Shown here one piece after another: positions 34,979 to 45,015 of a stretch of 64,000 nt of DNA. The DNA comes from Berberis thunbergii (taxonomy: Eukaryota > Streptophyta > Magnoliopsida > Ranunculales > Berberidaceae), in assembly GCA_003290165.1 (NCBI GenBank), contig QNQO01000796.1, positions 310,001-374,000 of the forward strand, read 5' to 3'. The notes under the pieces are model-generated. The model was not told the origin of the DNA. It ran no database searches and saw nothing but the letters and a program-made list of their open reading frames with translations. Each line of letters opens with the position of its first letter. Position 1 is the stretch's first letter. The translations under genes were made by a program, and so were the position numbers.

Positions 34979-35917
34979 TCCCATGCTGCCTGAAACAAGG
35001 CTCGTCCTCAAGCCTGAAATTCTGGAAACGGACACGAAACTGCTCGTAGTCTTCCCAAGTAGCTTCCTCCACAGGACGGCCGGTCCACTTGTTAAGCCAG
35101 CGTGTAATACGCTTATTGTTGCATTCAAATAATCCTCAATCAAGTAGTTTATCCGGCGTTTAGTTGATTGGGAATCGTTTGACTTTTGCTTTGTCAAGCA
35201 AGAGAGACTCGCAGTTCTAGGTTCAATAAAATCAGCAGTTTCAACATCAGATCTGATACGGAAGTTAGTATTGAACTTCCCAACATGTTCCCGAGCAATT
35301 AATTTAGTTGAATCTTTGTCTAATGCAGACAAAAATTTGGTTTCAATCTCTAAAGCGACAATTTTTTTACCCACGGAATTGACTATATTGTTTGAATCCC
35401 CATTTTCTCCATGGAAAGTTTCAACTATTCTGTCAGTCAAGACCTGCTCATTGTCATATTCTGAATTTTTCAGGCAGTCAAAATCCGAAACTCCTTCATT
35501 TGATGGCAAGTCATTGTTTGCATCCTTATTTAAAAGAAATGTGGTGTGTCCTCCGGTGATGTCATTTTCACTGTTATCATTGCACTCACTAAGCCTTGTC
35601 ATAGTAGCCTTTACATCGGCTTGCATCGTCTGGTCATTTGAAGATGTATTCTGTCCAGAAGCCAAAAGCCACTTCGACCAACCATTACGCTTTCGTACTC
35701 TGTCATCCTGGACTTCTAACGTACTAGAACTATGCATTACATCCAAAATTAAAGGAATGTGTGTAGTCATTCGCTTCACATTATTAAAGTCAGCAATGTT
35801 GGTTATTGGAACCCATCCTTGGTCATCCATCAAAGAAATCAAATGGTTGTCCTTTTGCAAATTCTCAGTACAGAAATAATATTCAATTTGCTTAACAATA
35901 TTAGCTCTCAAAGGCAA
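34973..35917 (-). pseudogene. LARP1-derived La-motif ORF, body 1 (314 codons open)
   Basis: It opens in frame after a TAG at 35942 and begins LRANIVKQIEYYFCTENLQ. This is the La motif of LARP1-type proteins, with DNHLISLMDDQGWVPI and IADFNNVKRMTTHIPLI following in the right order. The La motif fills about residues 3-80, ending near WSKWLLASG. The rest (80-265) is acidic and serine-rich, like the linker of plant LARP1B/C. In the canonical family LARP1 binds mRNA 5' ends or poly(A) with this motif. Here the frame then runs through chromodomain DNA out of phase. No introns interrupt it. FCTENL in place of F-S-D-E-N-L is a change near the RNA pocket. Confidence 0.88.
34979..35110 (-). pseudogene. 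Chromodomain tail of a chromovirus integrase (body 1)
   Basis: The minus-strand frame ending at the LTR reads RWLNKWTGRPVEEATWEDYE followed by QFRVRFQNFRLEDE. This is the aromatic-rich core (W-x-G-R-P-x-E-E-A-T-W-E) and C-terminal LED motif of chromovirus chromodomains. It lies in a different frame from the LARP1-derived section, so it is not translated with it as the sequence stands. The same block precedes the LTRs in body 2 (37689-37820) and body 3 (40436-40570). It identifies the parent as a Ty3/gypsy chromovirus. PPT-like GGCAGCATGGGA joins it to the LTR. Confidence 0.85.
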
Positions 35918-35941
35918 CGTCTCCGAGGCAGTTGCAGGAAT

Positions 35942-36849
35942 CTAAGGATGTTGAGGATGTTGAATAACGTGAAGAGGAGGACCTCCTAATGCATTTGGAT
36001 GACGACACATAGGGGTAGGACCATAAAAACAAGGGCCCCCCATAAGCCATGGACTAGAACCAAGATAGGGTGGAGGCCACACAAAAGGCCTTGGTCCACT
36101 TTGTTGCATGCTAATATTTTCTTTCAGATTGAATGCTCGATGATGGCGCCATATTTTATTTAAACGACCAACATGTTCTTGTACAACTTGTCGTCGATTA
36201 GTAAAATTGTCAGCATATGCATTGGGCTCTCTCGGTGGAGGCTGAAAGCTTCTAGTGTAATCCATAGCACCAACATGACTAGGTGGTGCACCAAAAGTAT
36301 GCGCGGGGGTTCCATATGGAGATGTTAACATATGAGGATCGAAGTTTCCAGGATAATGTTGGTAAGCATGAAGAACTGAAATGTGTGGAGCAGGTACAAC
36401 TGGTCGAAAAACAAACAGCATTGGTGGTAGGTGATAAGGTATGGTTACAGGAAAGGGTGGCATGCCATTTGAAGGAAGGGTACGCTTATTAATACCCGCT
36501 TTCTGATGATGGGACGGTGGATGTTTATGGTAAGGATTATTGTTACCAAGTCCATCTATTTTTTGTGGCATGAATGGTCCCTGCACAGGATTGCGCCCTG
36601 GAGTTGCAGGCACTGTTGGTGGTATCTTGGAAACAAAAATATCAGAAATAGGAGATTCCTTGCCAGAATTAGGAATAATTGGCTGTTGTTGTTCCGGGCG
36701 AACGTATGGGCCGGGCGATATGGCTGGAGATTCTTTAATGCCTCAAGAATAACGGCATTAGAGGTCTCAAGTGCGTGGAGGTGGGATGAGATCCCGGTAA
36801 CTTGAGCAGTAAGTGCATCAACTTTCTCGTGTAAGTCAGCAACAGTCAT
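35942..36849 (-). pseudogene. Gag start fused to the LARP1 N-terminal region, body 1
   Basis: ATG 36849 opens MTVADLHEKVDALTAQVTG, a heptad-like helix expected for a gag N-terminus. It changes frame near 36700 (PYRPAHTF...), which is a frameshift relative to body 3. From 36613 the frame is open for 223 codons of Pro/His/Gly-rich sequence, with NAYADNFTNRRQ, then NKIWRHHRAFNLKENI and GPRPFVWPPPYLG. This is the course of the disordered N-terminal half of plant LARP1, directly upstream of the La motif. A TAG follows HPQHP at 35942, with La-motif codons in the same frame after it. Confidence 0.82.
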
Positions 36850-37390
36850 TATAAAGAGGGTGGTTGGTGTGGTGTGAATATCTGAAAGAAGATTAAAAGG
36901 CGGACTGGGGAGAATCCCTATGGGTGCAAATAGCGATGAAGAGACGATCTCAGAATTGGATGAATCGATGATTTAAAGGACGATCTCTGAATTGGATTTT
37001 TGGGATGGTGGCGATGAGGACGAGGGTTGCCATGGGGCGATGAGGACGAGGGCTGCGATGGAGCAATGAGGTGGGTTACAGAAATTGGATGGCGTCTGGG
37101 GTTGCTGATTGGTTGCTGAATCGATGAAAGTGGTTTCGATTGAAGAAGGTTTTATGAATCGATGAAGGTGGGTTGCTGAGACGATGATCGATTCTGATTG
37201 CGGAAGTGATGAAGGTCGGTCGATGAAGGTGGATTTATGTGATCTGCGATGGAGGCGTTGAAAAAGTGGAAACTGGACGACGATTGCTGTTGCGAAGATG
37301 GTGATTGGGAGTTGCTGATGATGGTGAGTTTTTTTTTTTTTTTTGACAATGGTGAAGTAACAAATTTTTTTTTGGCTCAGAATCGATAAT

Positions 37391-37402
37391 GCTCTAATAC
37401 CA
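37391..37402 (-). other. Primer binding site, body 1
   Basis: The minus strand reads TGGTATTAGAGC, two bases after the LTR end; the initiator-Met type with one change. Bodies 2 and 3 keep TGGTATCAGAGC (40131-40142 and 42861-42872). Confidence 0.85.
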
Positions 37403-37404
37403 GA

Positions 37405-37688
37405 TAATAGAGAAATTGACCTTTTGATTGGAGATCAAACCACCTAGATCCTTTGATTGGGGATCAACCACCAATAAACTAAAATAAAAACTTGTATTGC
37501 TTGCCTAAACTTTATTACATCATATGTATTTATAGCTGAAAAAAAAATTCGTAATTAAATTCAAACCTAATTCTAATCAAACAATAACTCCGAATTCAAA
37601 ACAAGCTAATATTCCCTAAAATAGAATATTGTTCTAACTAGGACATTCTAATCTCAAGTAAATACTAAATAGGATTGGTATCATAACA
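37405..37688 (-). repeat. LTR 2 of the LARP1 array (284 bp)
   Basis: Shared by body 1 (as 5' LTR) and body 2 (as 3' LTR). It differs from LTR 1 by small deletions in an A-rich run and scattered substitutions. Confidence 0.88.
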
Positions 37689-37853
37689 TCCCATGCTACC
37701 TGAAACAAGGCTTGTCCTCAAGCCAGAAATTCTAAAAACGAGCACGAAACTGCTCGTAGTCTTCCAAAGTAGCTACCTCCATAGGATGGCCAGTCCACTT
37801 GTTAAGCCAGCGTGTAACAGGCTTATTGTTGCATTCAAATAATCCTCAATCAA

Positions 37854-38621
37854 CTAGTTTATTCGGCGTTTAGTTGATTGGGAATCGTTTGACTTTTGCT
37901 TTGTCATACAAGAGAGACTCGCAGTTCTAGGTTCAATAAAATCAGCAGTTTCAACATCAGGTCTGATACGGAAGTTGGTATTGAACTTCCCAACATGTTT
38001 TCGAGCAATTAATTTAGTTGAATCATTGTCTAATGCAGACATAAATTTGGTTTCAATCTCTAAAGTGACTATTTTTGAACCCACGGAATTGGCTATATTG
38101 TTTGAATCCCCATTTTCTCCATGGCATGTTTCAACTATTCTGGCAGTCAAGACCTGCTCATTATCATATTCTAAATTTTTCAGGCAGTCAAAATCCGAAA
38201 CTCCTTCATTTGATGGCAAGTCGTTGTTTGCATCCTTATTTAAAGGAAATGTGGTGTGTCCTCCGGTGATGCCATTTTCACTATTATTATTGCACTCACT
38301 AAGTCTTGCCATAATAGCCTTTACATCGGCTTGCATCGTCTGGTCATTTGAATATGTATTCTGTCCAGAAGCCAAAAGCCACTTCGACTAGCCATCACGC
38401 TTTCGTACTCTTTCATCCTGGACTTCTACCGTACTAGAACCATGCATTACATCCAGAATTAAAGGAATGTATGTAGTCATTCGCTTCACTTTATTAAAGT
38501 CAGTAATGTTGGTTATTGGAACCCATCCTTGGTCATCCATCAAAGAAATCAAATGGTTGTCCATTTGCAAATTCTCGGGACATAAATAATACTTAATTTG
38601 CTTAACAATATTAGCCCTCAA
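37854..38621 (-). pseudogene. LARP1-derived La-motif section, body 2
   Basis: La-motif residues LRANIVKQIKYYLCPENLQ, then NHLISLMDDQGWVPI, are open from 38621 to 38388. A TAG in the tryptophan of WSKW (about 38388) interrupts it. The linker then continues from 38375 to 37854 (SGQNTYSNDQ... to KRRIN). The chromodomain block follows to 37689. The stop is private to this copy. Confidence 0.82.
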
Positions 38622-38839
38622 AGTTAACGTCTCCGAGGCAGTTGCAGGAATCTAAGGATGTTGAATAAAGTGAAGAAGAGGACCTCCTAATGCGTTTGGA
38701 TGATGATACATAGGGGTAGGGCCAGAAAAATAAGGGTGCCCCATAAGCCATGGACTAGAAACAAGATAGGGAGGAGGCCACACACAAAAGGCCTTGGTCC
38801 ACTTTGTTGCATGCTAATATTTTCTCTCAGATTGAATGC

Positions 38840-39553
38840 TCAATGATGGCACCGTATTTTATTTAAACGACCAACATGTTCTTGTACATTTTGTCGTCGA
38901 TTAGGAAATATGTCAGCATATGCATTGGGCTCTCTCGGTGGAGGCTGAAAGCTTCTATTGTAATCCATAGCACCAACATGACCTGGTGGTGCACCAAATG
39001 TATGTGCGGGGGTTCCATATGGAGATCTTAACATATGAGGCTCGAAGTTTCCAGGATAATGTTGGTAAGCATGAAGAAATGGAATGTGTCGAAAAGGTAC
39101 AACTGGTTGAAAAGCAGGCAGCATTGGTGGCAGGTGATAAGATATGGTTACGGGAAAGGGTGGCATGCCATTTGAAGGATGGGTACGCTTATTAATACCC
39201 GCTTTCTGATGATGGGCCGGTGGATGTTTTTTGTAAGGATTATTGCTACCAAGCCCAATTGTTTTTTGTGGCACGAATGGTCCCTGCACAGGATTGCGCC
39301 CTGGAGTTGCGGGCACTGTTGGTGGTATCTTGGAAACAACAACATCAGAAATAGGAGATTCATTGCCAGAATTAGGAATAATTGGCCGTTGTTGTTCCGG
39401 GTGAACGTTTGGGGCCGGGCAATATGGCTGGAGATTCTTTAATGCCTCAAGAATAGCGACATTAGTGGTCTCAAGTGCGTGGAGGTGGGATGAGATCCCG
39501 GTAACTTGAGCAGTAAGTGCATCGACTTTCTCGTGTAAGTAAGCAACATTCAT
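38840..39553 (-). pseudogene. Gag start fused to the LARP1 N-terminal region, body 2 (237 codons open)
   Basis: It starts MNVAYLHEKVDALTAQVTG at 39553 and runs unbroken through NLQPYCPAPNVHPEQQ into the LARP1-like part (KIPPTVPATPGRNPVQGPF ... NAYADIFPNRRQ). It breaks near RLNKIRCHH at 38840. The remaining codons, with GPRPF and the Pro-rich part (38640-38840), are out of frame because of small indels. The gag-to-LARP1 junction lies near residue 50. Confidence 0.82.
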
Positions 39554-40144
39554 TGTAAAGAGGGTGGTTGGTGTGGTGTGAATATCTGAAAGAAGATTAA
39601 AAGACGTACTAGGAAGAATCCCTATGGGTGCAAATAGCGATGAAGAGACAATCTCAGAATTGGATGAATCGATGATTTAAGGGACGATCTCTGAATTGGA
39701 TGGCTGCAATGGTGGCGATGAGGACGAGGGTTGCGATGGGGCGATGAAGACGAGGGCTGCGATGGGGCAATGAGGTGGGTTACTGAAATTGGATGGCGTT
39801 TCGGGTTGCAGATTAGTTGCTGAATCGATGAAAGTGGTTTCGATTAAAGATGGTTTTATGAATCAATGAAGGTGGGTTGCTGAAGCGATGAACTATGTTG
39901 AAGCGATGAAGGTGCGTTGCTGAGATGTTGATTCCGGAAGCGATGAAGGTCGGTCGATGAAGGTGGATTTATGTGATCTGCGGTGGAGGCGTTGAAAAAG
40001 TGGAGACTGGACGACGGTTGTTGTTGCGAGGATGGTGACTGGGAGTTGCTGATGACGGTGAGTTTTTTTTTTTTTTTTTTTTTTGACAATGGTGAAGTAA
40101 CAAATTTTTTTTTGGCTCAGAATCGATAATGCTCTGATACCAGA

Positions 40145-40435
40145 TAATAGAGACATTGACCTTTTGATTGGAGATCAAACCACCTAGATCCTTTGATTGG
40201 GGATCAACCACCAATGAACTAAAATAAAAACTTGTATTGCTTGCCTAAACTCTATTACATCATATGTATTTATAGCTGAAAACAAAAATAATAATTCGTA
40301 ATTAAATTCAAACCTAATTCTAATCAAACAATAACTCCGAATTCAAAACAACCTAATATTCCCTAAAATAGAATATTGTTCTGACTATGACATTCTAATC
40401 TCAAGTAAATACTAAATAGGATTGGTATCCTAACA
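40145..40435 (-). repeat. LTR 3 of the LARP1 array (291 bp)
   Basis: Shared by body 2 (5') and body 3 (3'). It differs from LTR 4 at roughly 14 positions by eye, most of them clustered in one A-rich stretch. Confidence 0.88.
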
Positions 40436-41374
40436 TCCCATGCTGCCTGAAACAAGGCTCATCCTCAAGCTTGAAATTCTGGAAACAGACACGAAACTGC
40501 CCGTAGTCTTCCCAAGTAGCTTCCTCCACAGGACGGCCGGTCCACTTGTTAAGCCAGCGTGTAACAGGCTTATTGTTGCATTCAAATAATCCTCAATCAA
40601 GTAGTTTATCCGGCGTTTAGTCGATTGGGAATCGTTTGACTTTTGCTTTGTCAAGCAAAAGAGACTCGCAGTTCTAGGTTCAATAAAATCAACAATTTCA
40701 ACATCAGATCTGATAAGGAAGTTGGTATTGAACTTCCCAACATGTTCCCGAGCAATTAATTTAGTTGAATCTTTGTCTAATGCAGACATAAATTTTGTTT
40801 TAATCTCTAAAGCGACAATTTTTGAACCCACGGAATTGACTATATTGTTTGAATCCCCATTTTCTCCATGGCAAGTTTCAACTATTCTGTCAGTCAAGAC
40901 CTGCTTATTGTCATATTTTGAATTTTTCAGGCAGTCAAAATCCGAAACTCCTTCATTTGATGGCAAGTTGTTGTTTGCATCCTTATTTAAAGGAAATGTG
41001 GTGTGTCCTCCGGTGATGTCATTTTCACTGTTGTCATTGCACTCACTAAGCCTTGTCATAGTAGCCTTTACATCGGCTTGCATCGTCTGGTCATTTGAAG
41101 ATGTATTATGTCCAGAAGCCAAAAGTCACTTCGACCAGCCATCACACTTTCGTACTCTGTCATCCTGGACTTCTACCGTACTAGAACTATGCATTACATC
41201 CAGAATTAAAGGAATGTATGTAGTCATTCGCTTCACTTTATTAAAGTCAGCAATGTTGGTTATTGGAACCCATCCTTGGTCATCCATCAAAGAAATCAAA
41301 TGGTTTTCCTCTTGAAAATTTTCAGTACAGAAATAATACTTAATTTTCTTAACAATATAAGCCCTCAAAGGCAA
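40430..41374 (-). pseudogene. LARP1-derived La-motif section, body 3
   Basis: 41374-41126 encodes LRAYIVKKIKYYFCTENFQ and NHLISLMDDQGWVPI up to WSK, then a TGA replaces a tryptophan codon. The linker (ASGHNTSSNDQ...) is open from 41122 to 40430, including the end that overlaps the chromodomain DNA in another phase. The out-of-frame chromodomain reads RWLNKWTGRPVEEATWEDYG. Confidence 0.84.
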
Positions 41375-41398
41375 CGTCTCCGAGGCAGTTGCAGGAAT

Positions 41399-42298
41399 CT
41401 AAGGATGTTGAATAACGTGTAGAGGAGGACCTCCTAAAGCGTTTGGATGATGATACATAGGGTTAGGGCTAGAAAAATAAGGGCCCCCCATAAGCCATGG
41501 ACTAGAACCAAGATAGGGAGGAGGCCACATAAAAGGCCTTGGTCCACTTTGTTGCATGCTAATATTTTCACTCAGATTGAATGCTCGATGACGACGCTGT
41601 ATTTTATTTAAACGACCAACATGTTTTTGTACAACTTGTCGTCGATTAGTAAAATTGTTAGCATATGCATTCGGCTCTCTCGGTGGAGGCTGAAAGCTTC
41701 TATTGTAATCCATAGCACCAACATGACCAGGTGGTGCACCAAAAGTATGCGCGAGGGTTCCATATGGAGATCTTAACATATGAGGATAGAAGTTTCCAGG
41801 ATAATGTTCGTAAGCATGAAGAACTTGAATGTGTGGAGCAGGTACAATTGGCTGAAAAATAGGTAGCATTGGTGGTAGGTGATAAGGTATGGTTACAGGA
41901 AAGGGCGGCATGCCATTTGAAGGATGGGTACGCTTATTAATACCCGCTTTCAGATGATGGGCCGGTGGATGTTTATGGTAAGGATTATTGCTACCAAGAC
42001 CATCTGTTTTTTGTGGCAAGAATGGTCCCTGCACAGGATTGTGCCCTGAAGTTGCGGGCACTGTTGGTGGTATCTTGGAAACAACAACATCAGAAATAGG
42101 AGATTCCTTGCCAGAATTAGGAATAATTGGCTGTTGTTGCTCCGGGTGAACATATGGGGCCAGGCGATATGGCTGGAGATTCTTGAATGCTTCAAGAATA
42201 ACGGCATTAGTGGTCTCAAGTGCGAGGAGGTGGGATGTGATCCCGGTAACTTGAGCAGTAAGTGCATCGACTTTCTCGTGTAAGTAAGCAACATTCAT
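41399..42298 (-). CDS. Gag-LARP1 fusion ORF, body 3 (299 codons, intact)
   Basis: The only copy in which the upstream ORF is unbroken from ATG 42298 (MNVAYLHEKVDALTAQVTG) to the shared TAG at 41399. Residues 1-45 form a gag-like amphipathic helix. About residues 50-299 follow the Pro/Ser/His-rich N-terminal region of plant LARP1, including NAYANNFTNRRQ, RAFNLSENISMQQSG and GPRPFMWPPPYLGSSPW. No zinc knuckle or capsid domain is seen. The next codons after TAG continue the LARP1 frame into the La motif, so stop readthrough would be needed for a longer product. Whether it is expressed is unknown. Confidence 0.75.
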   Translation of the reverse strand: MNVAYLHEKVDALTAQVTGITSHLLALETTNAVILEAFKNLQPYRLAPYVHPEQQQPIIPNSGKESPISDVVVSKIPPTVPATSGHNPVQGPFLPQKTDGLGSNNPYHKHPPAHHLKAGINKRTHPSNGMPPFPVTIPYHLPPMLPIFQPIVPAPHIQVLHAYEHYPGNFYPHMLRSPYGTLAHTFGAPPGHVGAMDYNRSFQPPPREPNAYANNFTNRRQVVQKHVGRLNKIQRRHRAFNLSENISMQQSGPRPFMWPPPYLGSSPWLMGGPYFSSPNPMYHHPNALGGPPLHVIQHP

Positions 42299-42874
42299 TA
42301 AAAAGAGGGTGGTTGGTGTGGTGTGAATATCTGAAAGAAGATTAAAAGACGGACTGGGAGAATCCCTATGGGTGCAAATAGCGATGAAGAGACGATCTCA
42401 GAATTGGATGAATCGATGATTTAATTGACGATCTCTGAATTGGATGGCTGCGATGGTGGCGATGAGGATGAGGGTTGCTTTGGGGCAATGAGGACGCGGG
42501 TTGCGATGGGGCAATGAGGTGGGTTATTGAAATTGGATGGCGTTTCGGGTTCCTGATTGGTTGCTGAATCGATGAAAGTGGTTTCGATTGAAGATGGTTT
42601 TATGAATCGATGAAGGTGGGTTGCTGAAGCGATGAAGGTGGGTTGCTGAGATGATGATCGATTATGATTGCGGAAGCAAGGAAGGTCGGTCGATGAAAGT
42701 GGATTTATGTGATCTGCAATGGAGGCGATGAAGAAGTGGAGACTGTACAACGGTTGCTGTTGCGAGGATGATGACTGGGAGTTGCTGATGACGGTGAGTT
42801 TTTTCTATTTTTTTGACAATGGTGAAGTAACAAAAAAAATTTTGGCTCAGAATCGATGATGCTCTGATACCAGA

Positions 42875-43165
42875 TAATAGAGACATTGACCTTTTGATTG
42901 GAGATCAAACCACCTAGATCCTTTGATTAGGAATCAACCACCAATAAACTAAAATAAAAACTTGTATTGCTTGCCTAAACTCTATTACATCATATGTATT
43001 TATAGCTGAAAACAAAATAATAATTCGTAATTAAATTCAAACCTAATTCTAATAAAAAAAATTACTCCTAATTCAAAAAAATCTAATATTCCCTAAAATA
43101 GAATATTGTTCTAACTAGGACATTCTAATCTCAAGTAAATACTAAATAGGATTTGTATCCTAACA
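42875..43165 (-). repeat. LTR 4 of the LARP1 array (5' terminal, 291 bp)
   Basis: It ends GTATCCTAACA in plus orientation, followed by ACTGA (43166-43170), the same five bases that precede LTR 1. Confidence 0.9.
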
Positions 43166-43170
43166 ACTGA

Positions 43171-43514
43171 TTGGAGGAAGGCCTGGGTTTTGTCGATCGA
43201 CAGATTTATGAATTGGTAGGGGCGATCGATTTGTATTGATCTGTGTCGTCATCGTTGATGGTGTAAGGTCTGGACCCTGTAACCCTGCCGGTAGCATGGT
43301 GATGTTTGGGTTTGTCCCATGGTGATATAACCTCTTTGATGCTTTTATGTATTCTCTGAATTCTACCATCTATTATGCGACAATCAAGTACATCTTCTTG
43401 AACGCTTATAGTTTCTTTTATTTCTGTCACTTTCAAACATACTCTTCACAAACAAATTTTCTTCAAATGTTCTTCAAGAAAAAATTTCACAAGATCGTTT
43501 TCGGTCTATACTAA
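43171..43514 (-). other. Internal sequence of putative element F, right of the LARP1 array
   Basis: The minus strand is open over 76 codons (43206-43436: KVTEIKETISVQEDVLDCRI...) without a domain that I recognise. It continues the sequence interrupted at 34687. Confidence 0.4.
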
Positions 43515-43822
43515 TTGATAGAATAAAAAACACAAAATAAATGAGAATTGAACAGGACAATTAATTGAAAGAAAATAAATAAATCTTCGATAAAACTAAT
43601 AAACAAAATAAATTATTTTCATCAATTAACCCATTAACAATGAACAATCTACCCTCCTTTTTTTCCATAACTTATAAAACAAGAAACAAATCCTAAACGT
43701 AATTGGAAACTAAAGCCCTAACCCTTATGAACTCTTACTAAAACCGTTATGAACTCTTACTAAAAAGGTTCTATTAAAATATAACGATTAATATTATTTC
43801 AAAAATAAGCACAATTACATCA
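43515..43822 (-). repeat. Right copy of the repeat pair flanking the LARP1 array (possible 5' LTR of element F)
   Basis: Direct-orientation match of 33620-33917, ending ACAATTACATCA. It contains an internal duplication of ATGAACTCTTACTAAAA (about 43728-43765). Confidence 0.5.
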
Positions 43823-44339
43823 GTATATAGTAAACTTTGTCTTTTTTTTTCATATTGATTTTACACAAGTAGACTCTTTCTTGAGCTGCCAAATAAACCT
43901 ATCATATCAATGTATTTTATTTCAACTGTTGTCATGGTCTCAATGATGATTAAATATATAAGGTAGGGTTATGTGTACCCAGGGGCGGACCTACTAAGGG
44001 GCGAGGGGGGCAGCTGCCCTCCTCAATTTTCAAAACATTTTTACTATATATTAGTCTTACAAAAAAAAATTAATTATATAATGTATTATACAACATTACA
44101 ATTGTTCATTCAATTATTTAAAAAAAAATTATTGGTGCAGTGGTCGGAAGTTAATTAATTTTAGCAAACGACCTGAGTTCGATAGTCTTTGAGTGCAAGA
44201 TTTCCTTATTTTTTTAATTTTTTTTCTCAATATAGGCAACTTTATTAGTAATTGCAAACATAAAAAATTGTTTAGTTTAATACAAACTTATTTTCAGTCC
44301 TCTTAGTATGTATACTTTCTTTCACTACACCAAAATGCC

Positions 44340-44720
44340 CATTTAGCTACACGGAGGTTGCCACGGTTCTAAACCGTGGCTATAGTGGCCAACGGCCTAA
44401 AACCGTGGCTATAGTGGCCAACGGTATAAGTATAAAACCGTTGCTAAAAAAGGCTTGGCCACGGTTCTAAACCGTTGGTGTGGTTGCCACGGCTAATAAC
44501 CGTGGCTATAGTTCCCAACGGCTTAAAACCGTTGCTAAACTGCACGTGTATTGCACGTGAAAGTGTGGAGAAGTGGCCACGGCTCTGAACCGTTGGTTTC
44601 ATTGCCACGGCTAAAAACCGTGGCTATAATGGCCAACGGTTTAAAACCGTGGCTAAAAACAATACGCCAAAAGTTGCAACGGTTTATACCCGTGGCTATA
44701 GCTGCCCACGGTTTAAAACC
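44340..44720. repeat. Left subterminal repeats of the CACTA element
   Basis: More than ten AACCGTGGC/GCCACGGTT or AACCGTTG/CAACGGTT motifs occur, often paired as palindromes (CACGGTT-N-AAACCGTG). These are the expected binding sites for a CACTA transposase. Confidence 0.85.
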
Positions 44721-45015
44721 ATAGCTATAGAAATAGTTTCCCGCTTTTGGCAAAAAAAATTTCGCGCTTTGGCGAAAATTTTTGGTGAAAAACAGACATG
44801 GGAGAGGAGGGGATTTGGCGAAAGAAATTGGGGGGAAAAACACAGTGAAGAGGAGAGCAGATTTGGCAAAAAAAATTGGGGAAAAACTAGGGTTTTCACG
44901 TTGCTCTCCCTTTCTCTATTTTCGTTTCGATCGTCATCAAAATCTGATTCATGTTCATGTTCATGTTCTTGTTCGATGTTCAAAATCTGATTCATGTTCA
45001 AAATCTGATTGATCG

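Larger units (their letters stand above)
34688..43165 (-). mobile_element. Tandem array of a LARP1-carrying chromovirus-derived LTR element (3 bodies, 4 LTRs)
   Basis: Minus-strand order is LTR (42875-43165), body 3, LTR (40145-40435), body 2, LTR (37405-37688), body 1, LTR (34688-34978). Neighbouring bodies share an LTR. The whole block is bounded by ACTGA at 34683-34687 and 43166-43170, so the array behaves as one insertion that was enlarged by LTR recombination, or inserted as a concatemer. Each body of about 2.4 kb has an initiator-Met primer site, a gag-like start, a LARP1-derived section and the last part of a chromodomain just before the 3' LTR. Protease, reverse transcriptase, RNase H and integrase are absent, so it depended on another element. 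Confidence 0.9.

Noticed and set aside
35271..35879. 202-codon plus-strand open frame
   Set aside because: It is the shadow of the LARP1-derived minus-strand ORF. The same shadow appears at 37975 and 40722, and the minus-strand translation gives a known La motif.
34688..43165. Three tandem host LARP1 genes
   Set aside because: No introns, no La-module C-terminal half, LTRs with primer sites between the copies, and a chromodomain tail next to each 3' LTR show a retroelement instead.
44135..44215. tRNA-derived SINE in the left part of the hAT-like element
   Set aside because: TGGTGCAGTGGTCGG and GAGTTCGATAGTC resemble A and B boxes, but no SINE ends or target duplication are visible; left out of the features.
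44696..45001. Minus-strand frame rich in His/Glu
   Set aside because: Overlaps the leader and simple ATGTTC repeats upstream of the nucleolin fragment on the plus strand.
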